Assembly (NCBI GenBank): GCA_000961585.1
Contig: LADN01000063.1
Span: forward strand, 1 to 39,744
DNA length: 39,744 nt
DNA from: Peptococcaceae bacterium BRH_c4a
GTDB taxonomy: Bacteria > Bacillota > Desulfotomaculia > Desulfotomaculales > Desulfocucumaceae
Direction: 5' to 3'
Shown here: one piece after another, positions 15,036 to 23,654 of the stretch
Numbering within the stretch: the first letter of the stretch is position 1
How the letters are laid out: the number at the start of each line of letters is the position of its first letter
Program-made: the position numbers and the translations under genes
The notes under the pieces: model-generated
Databases searched by the model: none
What the model was told of the DNA's origin: nothing
The model's input: the letters and a program-made list of their open reading frames with translations, nothing else

Positions 15036-15071
15036 TAATTAAGCCCCCTATATTGAAGGGGGCTCAATTAT
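15036..15071 (+). terminator. Hairpin terminator after MarR gene
   Basis: TAATTAAGCCCCC pairs with GGGGGCTCAATTA around the loop TATATTGAA, with one unpaired base. It lacks a clear T run. Confidence 0.5.
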
Positions 15072-15147
15072 TGGGCAAGACCTTCTATGTCTTTTTCTGT
15101 TCTTTGCCTCTTGCAAAAAAAACTGTCAAACAAATGTTAAGGTAAAG

Positions 15148-15172
15148 CTGAGTAATCGTTAGATTATCTCAG
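15148..15172. promoter_or_regulatory. Inverted repeat upstream of the TPR-ADH-kinase-activator cluster
   Basis: CTGAGTAATC and GATTATCTCAG form a 10-bp inverted repeat with one bulged base, about 95 nt before the TPR gene. It is operator-like; no confident promoter was identified beside it. Confidence 0.35.
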
Positions 15173-15266
15173 TATCCTTATACGCGGTTTACCGATGGTG
15201 GTGGTGTTAAATTTGTGCTGGGCCATAACCATGAATATAATAAGGGTAGTATAAGGGGAAATTTAA

Positions 15267-15938
15267 ATGAAAAGTATAATGATTTTTTCACTGATCACTC
15301 TTTTTACGGGGAATCCCTTTTTAGCCCTGGGTGTAATTCTGGTCATATATTTTTTTATAGATCGAAAATTTATTGGAATACTGCCGGATTTTTTTGCCTC
15401 CTGGAGGAGGCGGAGGCGCATCGGCGAGCTGGAAAGGATTGTAAGGGTAAATCCTCACAATGGCGATGCCCTTCTTGAACTGGGGGTGCATTATTTTGAA
15501 AGAGGCGGATTCAGAAGCTCAGTGGATGTTCTGGAACAGTCATACGCAAAAATGAAGGACTGGCCGGATGTTCATTTTTATCTGGGGGCCGCGCTTTATG
15601 AAACCGGGCATAAAGAAAGGGGGCTTACGGAAATAAAGGAATCAGTAAATATGAATCCCAAAATATCAAGGGGCCTACCATATATATATCTGATTAGGTC
15701 AGTACTGGAACATAAGGAGTCAGGCGGGAGCACCGACATCTGGGAAGCCAATCTCTTAAAATACGGATCAGTTCAGTCTTTTTTCCAGGCCGGGAAACTC
15801 TTCAGAAGATACGGGGAAAAATCCGGGGCGGCCAGATTCTTTCATGAGGTGTTGGAAAACTACAGAATATCGTCTCCCACCTTTCGCCGAACCTATAGGA
15901 GAATGGCTATTTTGTCAAAAGTTTTCCTGAGAGGATAG
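15267..15938 (+). CDS. Membrane-anchored TPR-repeat protein
   Basis: 223 aa. An N-terminal hydrophobic region (about residues 4-40, possibly two passes) is followed by a basic stretch (SWRRRRRIGELE) and at least two tetratricopeptide units (for example NPHNGDALLELGVHYFERG and WPDVHFYLGAALYETGHKE). The repeats should face the cytoplasm and bind a protein partner. AAGGGGA lies upstream of the ATG. It is the first gene of a tightly spaced run with the alcohol dehydrogenase (4-nt gap), kinase and activator, but its role there is unknown. Confidence 0.75.
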   Translation: MKSIMIFSLITLFTGNPFLALGVILVIYFFIDRKFIGILPDFFASWRRRRRIGELERIVRVNPHNGDALLELGVHYFERGGFRSSVDVLEQSYAKMKDWPDVHFYLGAALYETGHKERGLTEIKESVNMNPKISRGLPYIYLIRSVLEHKESGGSTDIWEANLLKYGSVQSFFQAGKLFRRYGEKSGAARFFHEVLENYRISSPTFRRTYRRMAILSKVFLRG

Positions 15939-15942
15939 TATA

Positions 15943-17091
15943 ATGAATATAAGTAAATTCGTCTCACCGGAGATTATTTTCGGTGTTAACGCTCTCAGCC
16001 AGGTTGGAGAGAGCGCCCTGCGGCTGGGGGCAAATAAAGTTTTTGTGGTAAGCGACCCGGGGGTCATCCAGTGCGGCTGGGTGGAACAGGCCGTCTCCTA
16101 CCTGCAGGAAGCGGGGCTGGAATATGAGGTTTGGAGTAATTTGACCAGTAATCCCAAGGACCGGGAAGTGCCAGAGGGGTTGGAAAAATATCTGGAAACC
16201 GGTTGCGACGCCCTTCTGGCCGTTGGCGGAGGCAGCCCCATCGACATGACCAAGGCTATTGCCTTCCTGGCCACCAACGGAGGTTTAGTTCAGGATTACG
16301 AGGGTGTGAATAGAATAACCCGGCCCCTCCCACCCATGGTTATTGTGCCCACCACGGCCGGTTCGGGATCTGAGGTTTCGCAGTTTGCCATTATTGTGGA
16401 CAAGGTACGCAAGGTTAAAATGACAATTATATCCAAATCCCTTGTGCCGGATATTGCCATAATCGACCCGGTGCTTCTGCAGAGTAAAGGCTCCCGGTTG
16501 ACAGCGGCCACGGGGCTGGACGCATTGAGCCACGCCATTGAATCCTTTGTTTCCCTAGCCGCCACGCCCCTTACCGATGTTCACGCCGTAAACGCAATCA
16601 GGCTAATTGCTGATAATCTCCGGGAATCGGTTTCCTGCCGCACCAATCTTACCGCCAAATCAGCCATGTTCATGGCCAGCCTGCAGGCGGGCCTGGCCTT
16701 TTCCAACGCTATTCTGGGGGCTACTCACGCCATGACCCACCAGATTGACGGGCTTTTAGACCTGCATCACGGTGAAACAAACGCTATTCTGCTGCCTCAT
16801 GTAATGGAGTATAACATGATTGCCTGTGCGGACAAGTACAGCCAGGTGGCCCAAGCCTTCGGTGAAGGCGTTACGGGGATCAGCAAGTGGGCGGCCGCTG
16901 AAAAGGCTGTTTGCGCGGTACGGCGTCTGGTTCGGGATATAGGTTTGCCTCAAACACTGTCGGTGATAGGGCTGAGTGGTGACATAATTCCAGGGCTAAG
17001 TGCCAGTGCGCTGAAAGATGCCTGTATTGTAACCAATCCCAGGGATGCCGGTATTGAGGATATTGCGGACATCTACCGTAAGGCTCTTTAA
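15943..17091 (+). CDS. Iron-containing alcohol dehydrogenase (first copy)
   Basis: 382 aa, typical of group III Fe-ADH. N-terminal nucleotide-binding domain with VGGGSPIDMTKAIA (about 92-105) and TTAGSGSEVS; C-terminal metal domain with LDALSHAIESFVS, THAMTHQIDGLLDLHHGETN supplying the Asp and His ligands. It reversibly oxidises an alcohol to an aldehyde with NAD(P). The gene is 4 nt after the TPR gene and followed closely by kinase and activator genes, so alcohol metabolism is probably what that two-component pair controls. It is a paralogue of the dehydrogenase at 23.7 kb. The substrate is not predictable. Confidence 0.92.
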   Translation: MNISKFVSPEIIFGVNALSQVGESALRLGANKVFVVSDPGVIQCGWVEQAVSYLQEAGLEYEVWSNLTSNPKDREVPEGLEKYLETGCDALLAVGGGSPIDMTKAIAFLATNGGLVQDYEGVNRITRPLPPMVIVPTTAGSGSEVSQFAIIVDKVRKVKMTIISKSLVPDIAIIDPVLLQSKGSRLTAATGLDALSHAIESFVSLAATPLTDVHAVNAIRLIADNLRESVSCRTNLTAKSAMFMASLQAGLAFSNAILGATHAMTHQIDGLLDLHHGETNAILLPHVMEYNMIACADKYSQVAQAFGEGVTGISKWAAAEKAVCAVRRLVRDIGLPQTLSVIGLSGDIIPGLSASALKDACIVTNPRDAGIEDIADIYRKAL

Positions 17092-17106
17092 TGGGGGGTG
17101 GGCTGG

Positions 17107-18774
17107 TTGAACATGGATAAAAACAAGCTGATTGAAAACCTGACCGGAGTAAATTCCTCCAAGTTGAATTATTACCTGGAGTTAAAGCAACGCAACCAGG
17201 AGATTATCAAGCAGAATAACCGCCTGGAAATTATTCACCAGATTGTCAGGGACATCAATATTGATATGTCAATAAAAGACATTATAGAAAGGGTATTCAG
17301 GAAACTGCCCACAGTAATTCCCTGCGATTTTCTGGGGATGGCTCTTTTTAACGGAAAGAATCTTGTCTATACTGCCATGGAGCCCCCATGCCGCTGTATT
17401 GGTCAGAATGTGCCCAGAAAATCTCTGCTATGGGAAACCGTCAGGCTGCGGGAGAGCAGGATTTACCACCTGGACCAGGCGGCAGACAACTACTACACGG
17501 GCTTGAGGTCGGATATGATGCCGGGGCTGGCTTCACTGGCTGTGGACCCGTTGTTTGTCAAAGGTGAGGTAATTGGTGTCTTAATCATTGGTAGCGCAAA
17601 AACCGCTGCATACAGCCAGGAACTGAAATTCACCCAGCAGATGGCCGACCAGCTGGCCATCTGCATTGAAAATGCCAGGCTGTTTGAGAAAGTGGTGCAG
17701 GGGCGGCGGGAATGGGAAGAAACATTTCGTGCCCTCACTGATCCTATTTTTCTAATAGATCTCAACTATAAAATAGTGAAGAGCAATGACCGCAAAAAAG
17801 AATTGGAGAACGAATCAGTTAAAGGGGCCGGTGGCAGAAAATGCCATGAGTTGCTGTGGGGCAGGAAGAAAAAGTGCGAGTCTTGCCTGCTGGACGAGGT
17901 GTATAAAACCCAAAAATCAGCCTACCGACGCATTCAGCGGCCATCGGGAAAGGTTCTGGATGTTTTTTACTACCCGGTTTTTAACGAAGAAAATAAAATT
18001 TACGCTATCATCCATCATATCAAAGACATGACCGAGCAGGTAAAAATTGAGGCCCAGCTGGTACAGTCCGCCAAGTTGGCGGCCATTGGCGAGATGGCTG
18101 CCGGGGTGGCCCATGAATTGAACAGCCCAATGACGGTTATTATTGGTAATGCTCAGATTCTACTGCGTGAAATGGACAAAAACAGCCCTCATTCGGAACT
18201 GTTGAATGATATTGCCAACTGCGGACTGAGATGTAAAAAAATTATCCAGAATCTGCTTACATTTTCCCGGCAGGATCAACAGCCCTTTGCTCCTACCGAT
18301 CTGAATAAAGTTGTGGAAAGGGTTCTAAGCCTCATCCATTACCAGATTAACAGGAACAATATTGATATAAAACTGGAACTTGATCCATGGTTACCGTTGG
18401 TAACGGCAAACGATCATCAGTTGGACCAGGTGCTGTTAAATTTTGTCCTTAACGCCCGGGACGCTCTGGAGGGCCTTGACAGTGAAAAGCAAATAAGTAT
18501 ATCAACATCGGTCAGGGAAGGTTTCAATGGGCGCAGATATGTTATGGCAACGGTGAGAGATAACGGCATAGGAATGCCGTCGGAAAATCTAAGTAAAATA
18601 TTTAACCCTTTTTTTACCAGCAAGGAGGCAGCCAGGGGTACGGGGTTGGGACTGAGCGTAAGCCTCGGGATAGCTGAGGGACACGGAGGCAATATCGAAG
18701 TGGAAAGCATTATGGGGGAGGGTAGCACCTTTTCGCTGGTGCTGCCGATGGAAGCCGGCATGGAGGAGGTGTAG
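17107..18774 (+). CDS. GAF-PAS sensor histidine kinase
   Basis: About 555 aa, no membrane segment, so a cytoplasmic sensor. Order: coiled coil (about 10-45), GAF domain (about 50-195), PAS domain (about 205-315, with the Cys motif KCHELLWGRKKKCESC), HisKA with GVAHELNSPM (His336), then HATPase_c with N box LNFVLNARDAL, G1 DNGIGMP, F box FNPFFTSK and G2 GTGLGLS. The cysteines in the PAS domain could bind metal or sense redox state. The TTG at 17107 is preferred for spacing from GGGGGG; GTG 17098 and ATG 17113 are alternatives. It is translated 4 nt before its likely partner, the sigma-54 activator. Confidence 0.92.
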   Translation: MNMDKNKLIENLTGVNSSKLNYYLELKQRNQEIIKQNNRLEIIHQIVRDINIDMSIKDIIERVFRKLPTVIPCDFLGMALFNGKNLVYTAMEPPCRCIGQNVPRKSLLWETVRLRESRIYHLDQAADNYYTGLRSDMMPGLASLAVDPLFVKGEVIGVLIIGSAKTAAYSQELKFTQQMADQLAICIENARLFEKVVQGRREWEETFRALTDPIFLIDLNYKIVKSNDRKKELENESVKGAGGRKCHELLWGRKKKCESCLLDEVYKTQKSAYRRIQRPSGKVLDVFYYPVFNEENKIYAIIHHIKDMTEQVKIEAQLVQSAKLAAIGEMAAGVAHELNSPMTVIIGNAQILLREMDKNSPHSELLNDIANCGLRCKKIIQNLLTFSRQDQQPFAPTDLNKVVERVLSLIHYQINRNNIDIKLELDPWLPLVTANDHQLDQVLLNFVLNARDALEGLDSEKQISISTSVREGFNGRRYVMATVRDNGIGMPSENLSKIFNPFFTSKEAARGTGLGLSVSLGIAEGHGGNIEVESIMGEGSTFSLVLPMEAGMEEV

Positions 18775-18778
18775 CCAC

Positions 18779-20317
18779 TTGACAGAAAACCTGGAAACTC
18801 CCTCGGTATTTATCATCGATGATGAAATAGAGGTGGGGAATTTTTTCAGTCACCTTTTTGAGAGAAAAGGATACAGGGTGAATGTGGCCAACTGTGGTGG
18901 CGATGCCATTAAGCTAATGGATACCCACAGGTTTCATGTGGCCATGGTTGACTTGAAGCTGCCGGATTCCGACGGCTTAACCCTGCTACAGGAGATAAAG
19001 GCCCGGCTGCCCGGCTGCGAAGTAATCATAATGACCGGTTACAGCACCACCCGTACTGCTGTCAAAGCCATTCAACTGGGAGCATTTGACTATGTAGAAA
19101 AGCCCTTTGAAGACATAGGTGAAATAGAAGTCCTGGTTCAGAGGGCGGTGGATTATAGCCTGGGCGCCCGGAGTACGGGGGATGCGCATCCGGAATGGGC
19201 TGACGTTGCGGAAATGGTGGGTTTTCAGGTGGGGTCCACCCTACAGATGAGCAGGCTAGTGTCCATTGCGTATAAAATTGCCAGGAAAAGTATAAATGTG
19301 CTGATACAGGGTGAAACGGGAACCGGCAAGGAGGTGCTGGCCCGTTTCATCCATGCCGCCAGCAGCAGGGCGGAAAAAATGTTTATACCTATAAACTGCG
19401 GGGCACTGCCGGAAAACCTGCTTGACAGCGAGCTGTTCGGGCATGAAAAGGGGGCTTTTACCGGGGCGGCAGGTCAGAGAAAGGGTATTTTTGAACTGGC
19501 CAACCAAGGGACTCTTTTTCTTGATGAGATCGGCGAGGCCAGTATGCCCATTCAAGTAAAGCTTTTAAGGGTTCTGGAGACCGGTGAGTTTTTACGTGTG
19601 GGCGGAGAAAAATCAATCAGAACTGACGTCCGCATAATTGCGGCCACCAACGTGGATCTGGAACAGGCCGTAAAGAACAGGGAGTTCAGAGAGGATCTGT
19701 TTTACCGGCTGGACGTGGTGAGACTGGGGATCCCTCCTTTGCGTAACCGCAAAGTGGACATACCCCTCCTGATAAAACACTTTATCAGGAGGTCGGCCAG
19801 TGGTGTCCGCCGGTATCCGGAAATGTCCCCGGAGGCCATGGAGCTTTTAATTAATTATGGCTGGCCCGGCAATATAAGGGAACTGGCCAATACAGTGGAA
19901 CAGGCTGTGGCTCTTTGTGACGGACCGGTTATCATGCCGGTTCACATTCCGGATAAAATAGCCTTCCGAACCTCTGTGGAAAGTAACTTAAAGGAAAACG
20001 TGACGCCTGAGTCACTGCCGGAATTGCTGGAAAAGGCGGTTGTAAACAGCGATAGACTAAATTTGCTCTCCCCTGAGCACCTTTACCGGGTACACCGGCT
20101 GCTAAAGGCGCTGGACCGGCAGGTGGGCGAGGCCATGCTGGCCAAAGGTCTACCCCTTCAACCTCCGCCGCCCCTGGAGGAGGTTGAGGTCAGGGTCATG
20201 ACCGAAGCTCTGGCTTACCATAACGGAAATGTCACCTTGGCCGCCAAAGCATTGGGTATAGGGAGAAACACCCTTTACAGAAAAATAAAAGAGTACAATA
20301 TCGAAATAAGGGGGTAG
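18779..20317 (+). CDS. Sigma-54-dependent response regulator (NtrC type)
   Basis: 512 aa. Receiver domain with acidic pocket IIDDE and phosphoacceptor Asp58 (VDLKLPDSDG); AAA+ domain with Walker A GETGTGKE (about 178), the sigma-54 contact loop GAFTGA (about 225) and Walker B LFLDEIGEA; C-terminal Fis-type helix-turn-helix (NVTLAAKALGIGRNTLYRKIKEY). It should activate -24/-12 promoters when phosphorylated by the kinase encoded just upstream. The TTG start follows GGAGGAGGTG by 8 nt. The only good -24/-12 element noticed in the window is at 23470, in front of the second dehydrogenase and AOR genes, which makes that operon the likely target. Confidence 0.93.
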   Translation: MTENLETPSVFIIDDEIEVGNFFSHLFERKGYRVNVANCGGDAIKLMDTHRFHVAMVDLKLPDSDGLTLLQEIKARLPGCEVIIMTGYSTTRTAVKAIQLGAFDYVEKPFEDIGEIEVLVQRAVDYSLGARSTGDAHPEWADVAEMVGFQVGSTLQMSRLVSIAYKIARKSINVLIQGETGTGKEVLARFIHAASSRAEKMFIPINCGALPENLLDSELFGHEKGAFTGAAGQRKGIFELANQGTLFLDEIGEASMPIQVKLLRVLETGEFLRVGGEKSIRTDVRIIAATNVDLEQAVKNREFREDLFYRLDVVRLGIPPLRNRKVDIPLLIKHFIRRSASGVRRYPEMSPEAMELLINYGWPGNIRELANTVEQAVALCDGPVIMPVHIPDKIAFRTSVESNLKENVTPESLPELLEKAVVNSDRLNLLSPEHLYRVHRLLKALDRQVGEAMLAKGLPLQPPPPLEEVEVRVMTEALAYHNGNVTLAAKALGIGRNTLYRKIKEYNIEIRG

Positions 20318-20365
20318 TTGCCCATGCCGTCGGCGGCGCCACGGAGGATGAGAACCTGATCCGGC

Positions 20366-20392
20366 CACAGAGGGCACAGAGAACACAGAGAA
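20366..20392 (+). repeat. Three 9-bp tandem units (CACAGAG core)
   Basis: CACAGAG occurs at 20366, 20375 and 20384, giving three 9-bp units in the non-coding gap after the activator gene. The rest of 20318-20533 is AT-rich; no gene is seen. Confidence 0.6.
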
Positions 20393-20517
20393 GTTTATAG
20401 TTGAAAGCAATCTGAATGGGCTTTTAGTTATAGGGCTTTTTTATAATTTTAAAATGTTCAAGGTTAGACTCAAACAATAAAGGATTTTTTTGTTTTTTAT
20501 AGAATATTTCTTGACAA

Positions 20518-20523
20518 TATAAT
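20518..20523 (+). promoter_or_regulatory. -10 element upstream of the first riboswitch
   Basis: Perfect TATAAT placing the start point near 20530, just before stem P1 of the first riboswitch at 20534. The -35 is weak (T-rich). Confidence 0.5.
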
Positions 20524-20533
20524 TTAAAAAATA

Positions 20534-20630
20534 CTTCTCCGAGTCAAGATACCTTTCTGGCGGATGCCATGGTATTAGACCGATAGGGTATACCGGGAAA
20601 CCGGTGTGCCTCCCGTTGCGGAAAGGAGAG
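20534..20630 (+). ncRNA. Moco/Tuco-type riboswitch, first of a tandem pair
   Basis: It carries the hallmark segments of the Moco RNA family: CTCCGAGTC at the 5' side, ACCGGGAAACCGGT hairpin, TGCCTCCC, and GCGGAAAGGAG at the 3' side, closed by CTTCTCC pairing with GGAGAGG. The family senses molybdenum or tungsten cofactor, and here it lies ahead of tungstate uptake genes. A perfect intrinsic terminator follows, so ligand binding probably controls read-through. Confidence 0.85.
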
Positions 20631-20644
20631 GCAGCAGGGCGTTT

Positions 20645-20695
20645 ATAAGCCCTTCATTGTCTTGTCCGGATGCAATGAAGGGCTTATATTTTTTT
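20645..20695 (+). terminator. Riboswitch-linked intrinsic terminator
   Basis: Stem ATAAGCCCTTCATTG / CAATGAAGGGCTTAT (15 bp, perfect) followed by an A and eight T. It lies between the two riboswitch copies. Confidence 0.88.
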
Positions 20696-20707
20696 ATTAA
20701 TAACCGA

Positions 20708-20803
20708 GTCTCCGAGTCTACCTGCCTAAAGCTCTTGTCATGGCAGACTGACCGACAGGGTATGCCGGGAAACTGGTATGCCTCCCATAGCGGAAAGGAG
20801 AGA
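20708..20803 (+). ncRNA. Moco/Tuco-type riboswitch, second of a tandem pair
   Basis: It has the same conserved blocks as the first copy: CTCCGAGTC, GACCGACAGGGTATGCC, GGGAAAC, TATGCCTCCC and GCGGAAAGGAG. The hairpin reads CCGGGAAACTGG rather than CCGGGAAACCGG. No intrinsic terminator is visible between it and tupA (20898), so it may act on translation or by another route. Confidence 0.85.
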
Positions 20804-20897
20804 TGTGTTTTGAAAAAACCGTTTTATTGACCGGGTCATACTGTTCATTTACTGGCTTGGTTATACTTGATTAAGACAAAAGGAGTGTTTTTACAAG

Positions 20898-21782
20898 ATG
20901 TTAAAAAGAAATTTGGTTTTAGCAGCGGTAGTATTGTTTGGACTGTTCCTTGCCGGGTGCCAGTCTAAAACTGAAAAAGCTCCCCGGGAGGCGGTAAAAC
21001 CACCTGCAGTAAAAGACGTGATTCTGGCTACCACAACCAGCACCCAGGACAGCGGGTTACTGGAGGTTCTTATCCCCGACTTTGAAAAGAAAACCGGATA
21101 CAAAGTAAAGCCCATCGCTGTTGGAACCGGCCAGGCGCTTAAAATGGGAGAGAAAGGAGAGGCCGACGTGCTGCTGACCCACGCCATGAGTGCGGAAAAG
21201 CCCCTGGTTGACTCAGGTGTTGCGGTAAATTATAAACTTATTATGCACAATGATTTTGTTGTGATTGGCCCGGAAAACGACCCGGCGGGAGTTAAGCAGG
21301 CCAAAGACAGCGCCGAGGCTTCCAAAAAGATTGCCGAAAAGGGATCGGTATATATCTCCAGGGGAGACGACTCCGGCACTCATAAGCAAGAGCTGTCCAT
21401 CTGGAAAGTCGCCGGTATTAATCCGAAGGGAATGAAATGGTATCAGGAAACCGGCAGCGGCATGGGGCAGACACTGAATGTCGCCAATGAGAAGCAAGGC
21501 TACACCCTCACTGACCGCGCCACATACCTTGCCCAGAAGAAGAATCTGAAACTGGTCATAGTTGCCCAGGGAGATAAGGCATTGCTGAATATATACCACG
21601 TAATGCAGGTAAACCCCGAAAAATTCCCCAAAGTAAACGGAGCGGGGGCAAAGGCTTTTGTGGAGTATTTGGTCAGCCCCGAAACACAGAAAATTATCAG
21701 CCAATTCGGCAGGGACAAATACGGCGAGTCTTTATTTTATCCTGATGCCGGAAAGAAAGCTGAAGAATTGGGTAAAAAGTAA
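20898..21782 (+). CDS. tupA: Tungstate ABC transporter, substrate-binding lipoprotein TupA
   Basis: 294 aa. A lipoprotein signal ends at LAGC (Cys about 22). The mature part begins with VILATTTSTQDSGLLEVLIP, the TTTS oxyanion-binding motif of TupA, and has GRGDDSGTHKQEL-like (SRGDDSGTHKQEL) and TLTDRATYL motifs typical of the tungstate/molybdate binders of this family. It captures tungstate outside the membrane for TupB and TupC. The ATG has AGGAGTG 10 nt upstream. Control by the two upstream riboswitches fits tungsten rather than general anion uptake. Confidence 0.93.
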   Translation: MLKRNLVLAAVVLFGLFLAGCQSKTEKAPREAVKPPAVKDVILATTTSTQDSGLLEVLIPDFEKKTGYKVKPIAVGTGQALKMGEKGEADVLLTHAMSAEKPLVDSGVAVNYKLIMHNDFVVIGPENDPAGVKQAKDSAEASKKIAEKGSVYISRGDDSGTHKQELSIWKVAGINPKGMKWYQETGSGMGQTLNVANEKQGYTLTDRATYLAQKKNLKLVIVAQGDKALLNIYHVMQVNPEKFPKVNGAGAKAFVEYLVSPETQKIISQFGRDKYGESLFYPDAGKKAEELGKK

Positions 21783-22513
21783 TGAAGTGCATACTGGAAG
21801 CCATAGACATAATACTTAAAAAAGGGAACAGAGAGATTCTTAATATTGGGCAGTTTGCCCTGCAAGAAGGTGAAATACTGGCTGTTGTCGGCCCCAACGG
21901 GGCCGGCAAGAGCACTCTCCTGCAGGTATTGGCGCTGCTCCAGCAGCCAACAAAGGGGGTAGTTTTGTTTCGCCAGAACATTGTTAACAAAAAAAACGCC
22001 CTTGGTTTCAGGCGCAGGATGGCTGTTGTTTTTCAGGAATCATTGCTGCTAAATACCACCGTTTTCAACAATGTTGCCCAGGGGCTGAGGTTGAGGGGTT
22101 TTTGCAGAAACGAGATCCCTTCAAGGGTAAATTTATGGCTGGACAGGCTGGGGGTGTCCCACCTGGCGCACCGCATGCCAAGGTTTTTGTCGGGGGGTGA
22201 AGCTCAAAGGGTAAATATTGCCAGGGCTATGGCGCTCAACCCCGAGGTGTTATTCCTCGATGAGCCTTTCACCGCCCTTGATTATCCCACCAGGGTTTCA
22301 ATTTTGAAAGAGATGGGGGTTATTTTAAAAGAATCCGGGACAACCACTTTTTTTGTAACTCACGATTACACAGAAATTCCTTATCTGACCGATAATGCCA
22401 TTGTCATGGGAGAGGGTCAAATAAGTCAACGGGGTAAGGCGTCGAAGCTTTTCAGAGATGGGTTCGAAAATATTTTTTGCTCATCAAAAAAGATTAAAGT
22501 AGGTATGGTATGA
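21782..22513 (+). CDS. tupC: Tungstate ABC transporter ATPase TupC
   Basis: 243 aa ABC ATPase: Walker A GPNGAGKST, Q-loop VVFQES, signature LSGGEAQR, Walker B VLFLDEPF, and switch histidine VTHDY. The ATG overlaps the tupA stop by one base, so translation is coupled. It energises uptake by TupB. The name rests on the neighbours. Confidence 0.92.
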   Translation: MKCILEAIDIILKKGNREILNIGQFALQEGEILAVVGPNGAGKSTLLQVLALLQQPTKGVVLFRQNIVNKKNALGFRRRMAVVFQESLLLNTTVFNNVAQGLRLRGFCRNEIPSRVNLWLDRLGVSHLAHRMPRFLSGGEAQRVNIARAMALNPEVLFLDEPFTALDYPTRVSILKEMGVILKESGTTTFFVTHDYTEIPYLTDNAIVMGEGQISQRGKASKLFRDGFENIFCSSKKIKVGMV

Positions 22514-22514
22514 T

Positions 22515-23213
22515 ATGGAATTAGTCTGGGACGGCATGGTGAAGGCATTTGAGCTGTTGCTGCGGGGAGACAGGGAGGTATTGGGAATAACTTTTCTGAC
22601 TCTTCAGGTTTCCGGTCTGGCTACCCTTATAAGCGTGATAATAGGTGTTCCGCTAGGGGTATTCCTTGCTCTGGCTGTCTTTCCGGGGCGCAATGTGGTT
22701 GTCAGCATAGTGAATTTCGGCATGGGGCTGCCTCCGGTGGTGGTAGGTCTATGGGTCTCTATTTTCCTTTGGCGTTCCGGCCCGCTTGGCTTTCTAAACA
22801 TGATGTATACGCCCGGGGCTATTATTGTGGCCCAGGCCATAATAGCGTCACCGATAGTCACGGGATTTACCATAGCAGCCATAGGTCAGTTGAACCACAA
22901 AATAAAGTTGCAAATACTGGCTCTTGGAGCATCCCGCTTGCAGTTGCTCTGGCTGCTTATACGGGAAGCGCGGATGGGTCTGATAGCCGCTGTAATTGCC
23001 GGTTTTGGCGGGGTAATATCAGAAGTGGGAGCATCCATGATGGTGGGGGGAAACATCAGCGGCTACACCAGGGTGCTTACAACAGCAACGGTAATGGAAG
23101 TTTCAAAGGGTAATTTCGATATCGCCATTGCCATAAGTGTCATATTGATGTTATTGGCCTATACCATCACCTTTGCCTTAACCATGTTACAGCAAAAGGA
23201 CAGGCACTCTTAA
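22515..23213 (+). CDS. tupB: Tungstate ABC transporter permease TupB
   Basis: 232 aa, about five membrane helices, with the ABC permease EAA loop near LGASRLQLLWLLIREARMGL. It forms the membrane channel of the tungstate transporter. It starts 1 nt after the tupC stop and is followed by a strong terminator, so tupA-tupC-tupB form a three-gene operon. Confidence 0.92.
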   Translation: MELVWDGMVKAFELLLRGDREVLGITFLTLQVSGLATLISVIIGVPLGVFLALAVFPGRNVVVSIVNFGMGLPPVVVGLWVSIFLWRSGPLGFLNMMYTPGAIIVAQAIIASPIVTGFTIAAIGQLNHKIKLQILALGASRLQLLWLLIREARMGLIAAVIAGFGGVISEVGASMMVGGNISGYTRVLTTATVMEVSKGNFDIAIAISVILMLLAYTITFALTMLQQKDRHS

Positions 23214-23241
23214 TCTGTAGCATACTAAACGGTTTTATAGT

Positions 23242-23274
23242 AAGGTCACCGGTTAGCGCCGGTGACCTTTTTTT
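23242..23274 (+). terminator. Intrinsic terminator of the tup operon
   Basis: Stem AAGGTCACCGG / CCGGTGACCTT (11 bp, perfect), loop TTAGCG, then a T run. Confidence 0.92.
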
Positions 23275-23296
23275 ACCCGCATGTTCTTTTTAGGAA

Positions 23297-23342
23297 TTTC
23301 TGTTCCGGGATGGTATCAGACTGCGCTATTTTGGAACAGAAA
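23297..23342. promoter_or_regulatory. Candidate upstream activator site
   Basis: TTTCTGTTCC (23297-23306) and GGAACAGAAA (23333-23342) form a perfect 10-bp inverted repeat with a 26-nt spacer, about 130-170 bp upstream of the -24/-12 promoter, a usual distance for sigma-54 activator binding. Confidence 0.4.
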
Positions 23343-23420
23343 AAGCCCCGGTCTCCCCGTACTCTCGATACTGATTTGTTATAAATATTCCCCCCGACAG
23401 AGTAAAAAACACAATGAAAA

Positions 23421-23435
23421 TACGGCCTGACCGTA
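23421..23435. promoter_or_regulatory. Short inverted repeat upstream of the sigma-54 promoter
   Basis: TACGG-cctga-CCGTA, perfect 5-bp arms, 35 bp before the -24 element. It could be a regulator site. The rest of 23275-23469 holds no gene. Confidence 0.3.
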
Positions 23436-23469
23436 CTGGCAATAATTATTACACCTAAATGCCTTTTAC

Positions 23470-23485
23470 AGGCATACCACTTGCT
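23470..23485 (+). promoter_or_regulatory. Sigma-54 (-24/-12) promoter of the ADH-AOR operon
   Basis: AGGCATACCACTTGCT: GG at 23471-23472 and GC at 23483-23484 have the required 12-bp offset, and the sequence matches TGGCAC-N5-TTGCW except at two positions. A start point near 23496 gives a leader of about 160 nt. Confidence 0.65.
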
Positions 23486-23654
23486 AATATGAATTGTCAC
23501 AATAAACAAAAAAGGGGGAACATTTTAACTCTACTGGTACAGCTTTTAGTTTTCTCCAGCGACATTCAAGCGGAACCATGACAGGCCTCAGTTATTCAGT
23601 CAAACAAGTTTGTGATTCATTAAAAAACAAATGGGAATAGGGAGGTATTTTTTT

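Noticed and set aside
20511-20516. TTGACA as a -35 element for the riboswitch transcript
   Set aside because: No -10 lies 16-19 nt downstream. The nearby TATAAT at 20518 better explains a start just before the riboswitch.
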